Assembly (NCBI GenBank): GCA_016295225.1
Contig: JAEDLP010000099.1
Coordinates: forward strand, 1 to 6,642
Source: Oscillospiraceae bacterium
Lineage (GTDB): Bacteria > Bacillota > Clostridia > Oscillospirales > Oscillospiraceae
Direction: 5' to 3'
DNA length: 6,642 nucleotides
Under the pieces are notes generated by a model. That model made no database searches, had not been told where the DNA came from, and saw only the letters and a program-made list of their open reading frames with translations. The number at the start of each line of letters is the position of its first letter. Position 1 is the first letter of the stretch. Of the stretch, positions 1 through 5,200 are shown piece after piece. A program made the translations under genes and the position numbers.

Positions 1-191
1 ATGAGGACCCCCCGGGCGTCGGTGAAGGTAATCATCCGGTCGCTGACCAGGAAGTCCTTGTTGCGGATGTAGAGGTCGTACTCCTCAAACTTGCTCATTT
101 TAAACCGGCGGTAGCCGTAGTTTTCATATAAACCCCGCAGGCGATAGATGGTCTGCTCACCGCTGCGGAGGATGTTCCAATCAAATTCCAT
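1..191 (-). CDS. hisZ: ATP phosphoribosyltransferase regulatory subunit HisZ, N-terminal part (runs off the window)
   Basis: The first 63 codons are visible; the gene continues past the left edge. The peptide begins MEFDWNILRSGEQTIYRLRG and continues through KMSKFEEYDLYIRNKDFLVS to a TFTDARGVL segment. This resembles the start of class II HisRS-like proteins of the HisZ type, in which 'the F/Y-x-x-Y-D ... L ... FTD..G' block lies in the first catalytic-fold motif. HisZ lacks aminoacylation activity and forms a cytoplasmic complex with short-form HisG, the first enzyme of histidine biosynthesis. The ATG at 189-191 is preceded by AAAGGGG (200-206) at 8 nt. A promoter with an operator-like palindrome lies just upstream, so this is probably the first gene of a his operon extending leftwards. 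The alternative is a true histidyl-tRNA synthetase, but the divergent, non-HisRS start argues against it. The identification is by pattern recognition. Confidence 0.5.
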   Translation of the reverse strand, partial: MEFDWNILRSGEQTIYRLRGLYENYGYRRFKMSKFEEYDLYIRNKDFLVSDRMITFTDARGVL

Positions 192-234
192 GGGTTCTGC
201 CCCTTTCTCAATCAGATACACTTGGATGGTGGAT

Positions 235-263
235 ATTTTATCACTCTAGCGTGATAAAGTAAA
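235..263 (-). promoter_or_regulatory. hisZ promoter with a palindromic operator in the spacer
   Basis: Reading the minus strand, TTTACT (263-258) and TAAAAT (240-235) are separated by exactly 17 bp, which fits a sigma-A promoter. Transcription would start near 228, giving a short leader before the ATG at 191. The spacer is filled by a 22-bp palindrome (237-258) with arms TTTATCAC and GTGATAAA around a central CTAG. The only unpaired position is the T/C pair flanking CTAG. A repressor bound there would block polymerase. The CTAG core resembles TrpR-type operators, and TrpR-related YerC/HisR proteins are proposed his regulators in Firmicutes, so that family is the best guess. The rest of 192-393 holds no gene I can support. 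Confidence 0.72.
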
Positions 264-354
264 GGGGGAATCGCATATCTTTTCTTCCCAAACCGAAAAT
301 TTTGTCCTCCCTTCGCCCCCTTTCCTTTGTGCAGATTGGCTTTGGGCCGGACGG

Positions 355-387
355 AAAACAGGGCCGCGGCAGACGCCGCGGCCCTGT
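355..387 (-). terminator. Intrinsic terminator of the zinc-ribbon/nitroreductase operon
   Basis: A perfect 13-bp GC-rich stem (358-370 pairing with 375-387) encloses a 4-nt loop. On the minus strand it is followed by a short T run (TTTT, 358-355). It starts 7 nt after the nitroreductase stop codon (394-396) and so separates that operon from hisZ, which is read in the same direction. The U-tract is short, but the stem is very strong. Confidence 0.8.
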
Positions 388-393
388 CATGGA

Positions 394-912
394 TCAAACT
401 CGGTAAATGTAGTTGGCCTTGCGGGGTTTGGCTTCGGGCAGGTCGCCGGCCCGGTAGCCCAGGATGCAGTGGCCCACGCCCACATAGTCGCCTTCGATCC
501 CCCACTGCTTCAGCAGCGCCTGGCCTTCCTCTCCTTCGAAGACCTCCTTGGCCCGGTGAATCCAGCAGGAGTCCACACCCACGGCGTAGGCGGCGTTCAT
601 CAGGTTGCCCATGACCAGGCAGCCGTCCTCCTTCCAGGTGAAGGAACGCCTGTCGGCCAGAACCACCACCACGGTGGGTGCGCCGTAGAAGGGGTCGATC
701 TCAGCTCCCATGACGGCAGCGTTGAGTTTGGATAGCTTGGCGATGGTCTCCTTGTCCTGGACAACCACCATGACGGCGGACTGCTTGCCCATGCCGCTGG
801 GGGCGTAGGTAGCCGCCTCCAGGATCTGCCGGAGCTCCTCCTCCCGGACCTGTTCCTCCCGATAGGCCCGGACGCTGCGCCGTTCCTTCAGGCTGCGGAT
901 TACATCGTTCAT
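394..912 (-). CDS. Small nitroreductase-family FMN oxidoreductase
   Basis: The 172-residue product has the layout of the compact nitroreductase fold (FMN-dependent, usually a cytoplasmic homodimer using NAD(P)H). The N-terminal FMN-phosphate motif RRSVRAY is at residues 11-17, APSGMGKQ at 37-44, the central strand PTVVVVLADR at 79-88, the helix with MGNLMNAAYAVGVDS at about 101-115, and the C-terminal GVGHCILGYRAG segment at 145-156, where flavin contacts are usual. The length is normal for the short subfamily. The start is set by an AGGAGG (921-926) 8 nt before the ATG. The gene begins 20 nt after the stop of the upstream zinc-ribbon gene, so the two are cotranscribed, and a terminator follows at once. 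The substrate cannot be read from sequence; family members reduce nitroaromatics, quinones or enones. No functional link to the upstream gene is evident. Confidence 0.9.
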   Translation of the reverse strand: MNDVIRSLKERRSVRAYREEQVREEELRQILEAATYAPSGMGKQSAVMVVVQDKETIAKLSKLNAAVMGAEIDPFYGAPTVVVVLADRRSFTWKEDGCLVMGNLMNAAYAVGVDSCWIHRAKEVFEGEEGQALLKQWGIEGDYVGVGHCILGYRAGDLPEAKPRKANYIYRV

Positions 913-932
913 CTGCCAAACCTCCTTTTATG

Positions 933-3092
933 TTACCAGATGCACTTGACCTCGCACTCCAGTGTCTTGCCATTCACCTCAGCGGTGATGGTGGCGCTGC
1001 CCTTGGCCACGGCGGTCACGGTGCCGTCATCGGCCACGGTGGCCACGTCAGTCTTGTTGCTGGACCACTTCACCGCGCCTTCGGCCCCGGTGACCTGGAT
1101 CTGCTTGGTCTTGCCCTCTCCGTCCAGGGTCAGGGTAGCGGCGCTGAGGGCCGGGCCCTCGGGAGGCTGGGGTTCCTCGACGGTCCAGGTGCAGTGGATC
1201 ACGCACTGGGCGCTGGCTCCGTTTTCCAGGGTGGCGGTGATGGTGGCCTCGCCGGGGGCCACGGCGGTCACCACGCCGTTCTGATCCACGGTGGCCACAG
1301 CCTCATCGCTGGAAGCCCAGGTGACGGTACCCTCGGAGCCCTCAGGGGCCAAGGTGGCAGCCAGGGTGACGGTCTGGTCCTTCTCGCTGATGCTCACATC
1401 GGTCTGGTCCAGGGTCAGGGTCTCGGCGGCGGATGCCTCGCTCTCGTTCTGATTCTGGCCGCTGAACAGGCCGTTCTGGAAGGCGGGCACCACCTGCTTG
1501 ACCACGATAAACGCCGCTGCCACCACGATAATCAGGGACAGGATCAGGGGCAGCGCCTTGCTCTTCTGTTTCTTCTTTGCCTTCTTGGCCTCCGCCTTGG
1601 GGGCAGGCTTCTTCCCCTGGGCAGGCGCGGGAACCGCCGTGGGCTCAGACTCCCGGGCGAGTTCCTCCTGGATGGTGGGCAGGATCTGGGTGGGCTGGTC
1701 GTCCACGGTGACATCGGTGGCCAGGGGCTCCTGGGCGGGCTCCACCTCAACAGACAGGTCCTCCAGGCTGGGCAGCACGATGGTGGGTTCCTCCACCTCA
1801 GGCTCTGCCGCCGGGACGGGTTCCTCCACAGCCGCGGGGGCTGCTTCCTCCACCACGGGGGCGGGTTCCGCCACGGCTGCGGGTTCCTGAACCACAGGTT
1901 CCGCCGCAGGGACAGGCTCCTGAACGGGGGCTGCCTGGACGGCGGGTTCCCCTGCGGGAGCGGATGTCTGGGGTTCTGCCGCCAGATGAGCGCCGCCCTC
2001 CACAAGAATGGTCTGGGGGATCTCCGTCTGGGTCACAGGCTGGACAGGCTTCTTCAGTTCTTCCGGGTTCAGCTTGGGCACAGGGCTGTCGGCCAGCATA
2101 TCCCGGATCTCGCTGAGCAGCGCGTCCAGGTCTTCCTCGGTCTCCACCACGGGCTTCTCCTGGGCGTCATTCTGAACGGGGGCCGCCGGGGCGGTCTCCG
2201 CAGGGGGAGCCCCCTGAACCTCAGGCTGGACAGCGGCAGGCTCGGATGCTTCCGGCACGGCGCCGGCCACCTCCACCACCGGGGCGTTGGGCACGGACTC
2301 CAGCTCCCGGAGGATCTCCCACTGGCCGGAACCGGCGTCCTCCACCACGGGTTCCTGGACGGGAGCCTCTTCCTGGGCGGGGGCCTCCGGTTCCTTCTGT
2401 GCAGCCTCGGCAGGGAAGACGGGGATGTCCTCCAGGGCGGGGGCCACGGACTCGTCCACCACCACGGGGCCCTCGGCGGAGACGGGCTGGGCCGTCGCTG
2501 CGGGTTCCTCCACCGCGGGCATTTCGACGTAGCCAAAGGTCTCGGGAACGGTATCCTCTTCAAAGACGGGGCCAGCTGCCTCTGCGGCGCTGGCGGCCAG
2601 AGCTGCCTCCCGGGCGGCCTGGTCGCGGAGACGCTTCCGCTCGGCGGCCCGGGCTTCCCGCTCGGCCAGACGGATCTTCTTCTCCTCTTCGGTGAGCTCG
2701 CTGGTCTTCTTGCGGGTCTCCTTCTTGAAGAAGAGGGACTCTTTCTTCTTGGCCGGGGCCTTCTTCACAGGCTCCTTGGCTGCGGGTTCTCTGGTCCCGT
2801 GTTCCTTCTCGGCGTGCTCCCGGACGGGACGCTCGGCAGAGGCTTCCCGGCGGGGCCGCTCCTGCTTGTGGGCAGACCCTTCGGGGCGCTTTTTCTTCTT
2901 TTTGTCCGCGCCGCCGCCTAAGAAGCCACCCAGTTTGCTCTGGCGCTGCTTCTTCTTTTCGGCCTGCCTGCGCTCCTCCTCCTTGCGTCCGGCGTCGCAG
3001 AAGGGGCAGTATTTATACGTCACAGAATAGTATTCCCCACAGTGAGGGCACTGCGTGGTCTGGCTGCGCAGCGTAATCTGTTTGGTTTCCAT
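933..3092 (-). CDS. Zinc-ribbon, single-pass membrane protein with two C-terminal Ig-like (BIG2-type) domains
   Basis: The 719-residue protein is modular. A zinc ribbon has C15-P-H-C18 and C29-P-F-C32. Residues about 35-190 are very rich in Lys/Arg/Glu (coiled or disordered). Residues about 190-490 are Pro/Glu/Ala/Val-rich, acidic and repetitive. A lysine-rich stretch precedes one hydrophobic helix (about 513-532, ALPLILSLIIVVAAAFIVVK). Two Ig-like repeats follow (about 559-636 and 653-719), each with the BIG2 signature W-x-S-x(5)-A-T-V-x(3)-G-x-V-T-A-V-x-x-G-x-A-T-I-T-A. The positive residues before the helix predict a cytoplasmic N terminus and external Ig domains. The start at 3092 is chosen because AAGGAGG (3100-3106) lies 7 nt upstream; an in-frame ATG at 3155 has no such site. 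A promoter at 3173-3202 drives the gene, and the nitroreductase follows 20 nt later. Each Ig repeat ends in C-x3-C-x-W. The function is unknown; an envelope-stress or surface-sensing role would be a guess. Confidence 0.88.
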   Translation of the reverse strand: METKQITLRSQTTQCPHCGEYYSVTYKYCPFCDAGRKEEERRQAEKKKQRQSKLGGFLGGGADKKKKKRPEGSAHKQERPRREASAERPVREHAEKEHGTREPAAKEPVKKAPAKKKESLFFKKETRKKTSELTEEEKKIRLAEREARAAERKRLRDQAAREAALAASAAEAAGPVFEEDTVPETFGYVEMPAVEEPAATAQPVSAEGPVVVDESVAPALEDIPVFPAEAAQKEPEAPAQEEAPVQEPVVEDAGSGQWEILRELESVPNAPVVEVAGAVPEASEPAAVQPEVQGAPPAETAPAAPVQNDAQEKPVVETEEDLDALLSEIRDMLADSPVPKLNPEELKKPVQPVTQTEIPQTILVEGGAHLAAEPQTSAPAGEPAVQAAPVQEPVPAAEPVVQEPAAVAEPAPVVEEAAPAAVEEPVPAAEPEVEEPTIVLPSLEDLSVEVEPAQEPLATDVTVDDQPTQILPTIQEELARESEPTAVPAPAQGKKPAPKAEAKKAKKKQKSKALPLILSLIIVVAAAFIVVKQVVPAFQNGLFSGQNQNESEASAAETLTLDQTDVSISEKDQTVTLAATLAPEGSEGTVTWASSDEAVATVDQNGVVTAVAPGEATITATLENGASAQCVIHCTWTVEEPQPPEGPALSAATLTLDGEGKTKQIQVTGAEGAVKWSSNKTDVATVADDGTVTAVAKGSATITAEVNGKTLECEVKCIW
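1786..1925 (-). repeat. Imperfect 44-nt repeats encoding Pro/Glu/Ala-rich units
   Basis: Two similar 44-nt stretches (1786-1829 and 1882-1925) lie 52 nt apart within the disordered region of the zinc-ribbon gene. They encode PVQEPVPAAEPVVQEP-like and AVEEPVPAAEPEVEEP-like units. The whole surrounding region repeats shorter EEP/VQEP/AAEP units. This looks like internal duplication within a disordered linker, so its length probably varies among strains. Confidence 0.5.
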
Positions 3093-3172
3093 GCGGTTTC
3101 CTCCTTCAAAGGAAAGTTTAACCCATTGATACCCTCGGCGTGCAAGGGCAAGCATTCATAATTATTCAAGGT

Positions 3173-3202
3173 ATTGTACCACAATCCCGTAAACATCGTC
3201 AA
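3173..3202 (-). promoter_or_regulatory. Promoter of the zinc-ribbon/nitroreductase operon
   Basis: On the minus strand, TTGACG (3202-3197) and TACAAT (3178-3173) each match the sigma-A consensus at 5 of 6 positions, with an 18-bp spacer. Transcription would begin near 3166, leaving a leader of about 75 nt before the ATG at 3092. The leader contains only a small 6-bp hairpin (CCCTTG with CGAGGG); I see no riboswitch fold in it. Confidence 0.72.
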
Positions 3203-3243
3203 CTATTTGGGGGGTAAAATGGGGCCGTAACCCCCTTCCTTTC

Positions 3244-3272
3244 TTGACCAAACGAGGGATTTCCAGTATAGT
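3244..3272 (+). promoter_or_regulatory. Promoter of the AAA+ ATPase gene
   Basis: TTGACC (3244-3249) and TATAGT (3267-3272) each match the sigma-A consensus at 5 of 6 positions, with a 17-bp spacer. Transcription would begin near 3279, about 40 nt before the start codon. It faces away from the zinc-ribbon promoter; the two -35 boxes are about 41 bp apart. Between them a GGGGGT/ACCCCC pair (3210-3215 and 3230-3235) could be an operator, but this is weak. Confidence 0.75.
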
Positions 3273-3320
3273 GAACCCAGAATATTCCCCGGTGATTTTG
3301 TAAGATAGGGAGGGGTTTTT

Positions 3321-4625
3321 ATGATGAACGCCGCTGCGTTCGGCGAGGAATACAACGATCTGATGTCCGCCTTTCAGGCCCGGCTCACCGACCCGGTGCT
3401 GGGAGAGCTCTTCCGCCGGGACGGGGACGTCTTCTTCCGCCGGTGCGCCCTGGCCCTCTGGAAGGAGGACGGCCCTCTCACCCAGGATCACGCCGACCTG
3501 TACAACGCCATGGGCCGGACGGTTGCGGTCCCCCCGGAGACCCTGCAGTCCCTGGCCGACCAGATGGGGCCCCTGCGGGAGCCCCCCTTCTGGCCCCGGA
3601 TGAAGGGAACCCCCGACGCGGCCCAGGCCTTTCTGGCCCTGCTGGCCCAGACCCTGGATCTGCTGGTCCGGGCGGCGGACAGCAAGTCCCAGGCGGTGCA
3701 GCCCTATCTGGATTCTCTGGGCGGGAAGGCCCCCATCCCCGCGGAATCCCCTGCCCCTGCCGGGGCGGACAACCCCCGGCCCCAGGCCGAACCGGAGCCG
3801 GAACCCACCCTGGAGGCGCTGCTGGCCGAGCTGGACGATCTCTGCGGCCTGGAAACTGTCAAGGCCGACGTGCGCAGCCTCATCAACCTGGTGAAAGTCC
3901 GGCGGCTCCGGGAGGAGGCCGGTCTGCCGGTGCCGCCCATGTCCCTCCACCTGGTCTTCCAGGGGAACCCCGGCACGGGCAAGACCACCGTGGCCCGGCT
4001 CCTGGCCCGGCTCTACAAGGCCATCGGGGTTCTCTCCCAGGGACAGCTGGTGGAGGTGGACCGGTCAGGGCTGGTGGCGGGCTACGTGGGCCAGACCGCC
4101 CTGAAGACCCAGGAGGTCATCCAAAAGGCCCTGGGGGGCGTCCTCTTTCTGGACGAAGCCTACGCCCTGGCCCCCCAGGACAACCCCAACGACTTCGGAC
4201 GGGAGGCCATCGAGACCCTGCTGAAAGCCATGGAGGACCACCGGCGGGACTTCATCGTCATCGTGGCCGGGTACACCGGGGAGATGGACCGGTTCATCCA
4301 CAGCAACCCTGGCCTGGAAAGCCGGTTCAACAAATATCTCACGTTTGCGGATTACGACGGCCAGCAGCTCATGGAGATTTTCCGCAGCCTGTGCAAAAAG
4401 AACGGGTACACCCTCACCGAAGAGGCCGGGACCCGGGCGGCAGAGGGCTTCCTGGCTCTGTACGAGAACCGGGACGAGAATTTCGGCAACGCCCGGGATG
4501 TGCGGAACGCCTTCGAGAAGGCCATCGCCCGCCAGGCCGACCGGGTGGCGGAGATGGAGAACCCCACCAGGGAGGACCTGATGACCCTGACTGCGGGGGA
4601 TCTGGAGGCGGGGGGATGGAGCTGA
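3321..4625 (+). CDS. CbbX/SpoVK-type AAA+ ATPase with an unassigned N-terminal domain
   Basis: The 434-residue product has three parts. Residues 1-135 are mostly helical, with no family I can name (a loose TerB-like look). Residues 136-165 are a Pro/Ala/Glu linker. Residues 166-434 are a full CbbX-like AAA+ module. Visible motifs are LCGLETVKADV (174-184), Walker A GNPGTGKTT (215-223), pore loop GYVGQT (254-259), Walker B GGVLFLDEA (272-280, D278/E279), sensor-1 region IVIVAGY (312-318), arginine finger in GLESRF (R335) and sensor-2 GNARDVRNAF (389-398). The family forms ATP-driven hexamers that remodel partner proteins: CbbX reactivates Rubisco, and SpoVK acts in sporulation. The client here is unknown. 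The start follows GGGAGGGG (3308-3315); ATG at 3321 and 3324 are both possible. It is divergent from the zinc-ribbon gene. Its last 10 bp overlap the transposase start. Confidence 0.9.
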   Translation: MMNAAAFGEEYNDLMSAFQARLTDPVLGELFRRDGDVFFRRCALALWKEDGPLTQDHADLYNAMGRTVAVPPETLQSLADQMGPLREPPFWPRMKGTPDAAQAFLALLAQTLDLLVRAADSKSQAVQPYLDSLGGKAPIPAESPAPAGADNPRPQAEPEPEPTLEALLAELDDLCGLETVKADVRSLINLVKVRRLREEAGLPVPPMSLHLVFQGNPGTGKTTVARLLARLYKAIGVLSQGQLVEVDRSGLVAGYVGQTALKTQEVIQKALGGVLFLDEAYALAPQDNPNDFGREAIETLLKAMEDHRRDFIVIVAGYTGEMDRFIHSNPGLESRFNKYLTFADYDGQQLMEIFRSLCKKNGYTLTEEAGTRAAEGFLALYENRDENFGNARDVRNAFEKAIARQADRVAEMENPTREDLMTLTAGDLEAGGWS

Positions 4626-5116
4626 GAAAGCGGAAGCACCCTCGATTGCAAGGGTATGATTACGGCCAAGCAGGCCACTATTTTGTCACGCTTTGCGTCA
4701 AAGACCGCAAACCTGTGCTTTCTTCCATCCATGTAGGGCGGGGTGCCCTTACCCCGCCGCGCGTGGCGCTGACCCCGGCGGGGGAAATCACGAAACAACA
4801 CATCGAAACCATTAACCGGGTCTACCCCAGCGTAACGGTGGACCGGTATGTCATTATGCCCAACCATGTGCATCTGCTGCTCACCCTCAATGACCCCGGC
4901 GATAGCGGCGGGATGAGGGCATCCCGCCCTACATTGCACACGATCATCCGATCCTTAAAAACCATGGTCACACGAAAGCTGGGACGATCCATCTGGCAGA
5001 CCTCCTTCTACGACCGCATTATTCGCGACGAAAAAGATTTTCTGAATGTATGCCGGTACATCGACGAAAACCCCGCCAAATGGGCGGAGGACGACCTCTT
5101 TTGTCCCGCCCCATAA
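4616..5116 (+). CDS. Y1/HUH transposase of the REP-associated (RAYT, IS200-like) type
   Basis: The 166-residue product begins MELRKRKHPRLQGYDYGQAG and has the Y1 transposase core: strand HYFVTLCVKDRKP (21-33), HUH metal-binding motif MPNHVHLLL (81-89, H84/H86), helix TIIRSLKTMVTRKLG, and the hallmark WQTSFYDRIIRDEKDF (127-142). The C-terminal CRYIDENPAKW (146-156) supplies the likely catalytic tyrosine Y148. The length is usual for RAYTs, which cut and join single-stranded DNA at REP hairpins and typically exist as single stable genes without inverted ends. I see no terminal repeats or target duplication. The start at 4616 has GGAGG (4604-4608) 7 nt upstream, inside the AAA+ gene, and overlaps that gene's last 10 bp in another frame, so translation is probably coupled. 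Two inverted REP-like hairpins lie within the gene. All key residues are present, so the protein could be active. Confidence 0.88.
   Translation: MELRKRKHPRLQGYDYGQAGHYFVTLCVKDRKPVLSSIHVGRGALTPPRVALTPAGEITKQHIETINRVYPSVTVDRYVIMPNHVHLLLTLNDPGDSGGMRASRPTLHTIIRSLKTMVTRKLGRSIWQTSFYDRIIRDEKDFLNVCRYIDENPAKWAEDDLFCPAP
4731..4759 (+). repeat. REP-like element, copy A (GTAG plus hairpin) inside the transposase gene
   Basis: GTAG (4733-4736) is followed directly by a perfect 8-bp stem, GGCGGGGT (4737-4744) with ACCCCGCC (4751-4758), around the loop GCCCTT. This is the layout of REP sequences recognised by RAYTs: a conserved tetranucleotide 5' of a hairpin. It is read in frame as HVGRGALTPP (residues 39-48), in a stretch between the first strand and the HUH motif. 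It matches copy B at 26 of 29 positions. Confidence 0.75.
4906..4934 (-). repeat. REP-like element, copy B, inverted relative to copy A
   Basis: On the minus strand, GTAG (4932-4929) is followed by the 8-bp stem GGCGGGAT with ATCCCGCC around the loop GCCCTC. Relative to copy A, one G-to-A and one C-to-T change fall on opposite sides of the stem and preserve pairing. It is read in frame on the plus strand as GGMRASRPT (residues 98-106), in the loop after the HUH motif. Copies A and B are 146 bp apart, with their GTAG ends facing outward. Confidence 0.75.
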
Positions 5117-5128
5117 CAAAATTTTCCC

Positions 5129-5146
5129 GCCCCCTTGACAGGGGGC
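5129..5146. other. Short GC hairpin overlapping the GntR-operon -35 box
   Basis: GCCCCCT (5129-5135) pairs perfectly with AGGGGGC (5140-5146) around TGAC. It lies 12 nt after the transposase stop. There is no T run on the plus strand, so it is at best a weak terminator. Its bases include the whole TTGACA of the next promoter, which may be its main role. Confidence 0.4.
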
Positions 5147-5171
5147 ATACAGCCGAGTATACTGTGTATAC
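5135..5171 (+). promoter_or_regulatory. Promoter and probable autoregulatory operator of the GntR-ABC operon
   Basis: TTGACA (5135-5140) is a full consensus -35 box. A 17-bp spacer leads to TATACT (5158-5163), which matches 5 of 6. The palindrome GTATACTGTGTATAC (5157-5171) covers the -10 box and the expected start point. YtrA-type GntR proteins commonly repress their own operon by binding such TGTA/TACA-containing palindromes, so the gene immediately downstream is the natural ligand. The match to that family is inference. Confidence 0.78.
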
Positions 5172-5200
5172 CGTACATGAACAGAATGGATGGTCCCCCT

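Noticed and set aside
930..2921. A 663-codon open frame on the plus strand, opposite the zinc-ribbon gene
   Set aside because: It is Gly/Leu/His-rich low-complexity sequence with no recognisable domain. It arises from the GC-rich, repetitive codons of the real minus-strand gene, which has a zinc ribbon, membrane helix, Ig domains and a good ribosome site.
3093..3155. Upstream start (ATG at 3155) for the zinc-ribbon protein
   Set aside because: It would add 21 residues lacking family character and has no ribosome site; the ATG at 3092 has AAGGAGG at 7 nt.
3209..3235. GGGGGT/ACCCCC stem between the divergent promoters as a terminator
   Set aside because: The stem is only 6 bp with a 14-nt loop, and no gene ends there; at most an operator.
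3443..4615. The transposase frame stays open far upstream, giving an apparent 557-residue protein
   Set aside because: The upstream part is Gly/Pro/Arg-rich out-of-frame translation of the AAA+ gene. The transposase homology begins at 4616, right after a GGAGG site.
4752..4783. Additional GC hairpin (CCCCGCCG with CGGCGGGG) just after REP copy A
   Set aside because: It competes with the copy A stem and has no GTAG and no second copy; likely an effect of GC-rich codons.
4616..5116. A complete insertion sequence around the transposase
   Set aside because: No terminal repeats or target duplications are visible around 4616 and 5116; the protein type and internal REPs fit a stationary RAYT better than a mobile IS200 unit.
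5135..5200. Upstream start for the GntR protein within the promoter region
   Set aside because: An alternative initiation codon at 5135 lies in the -35 box and upstream of the expected transcript start. The extra residues do not belong to the GntR fold.
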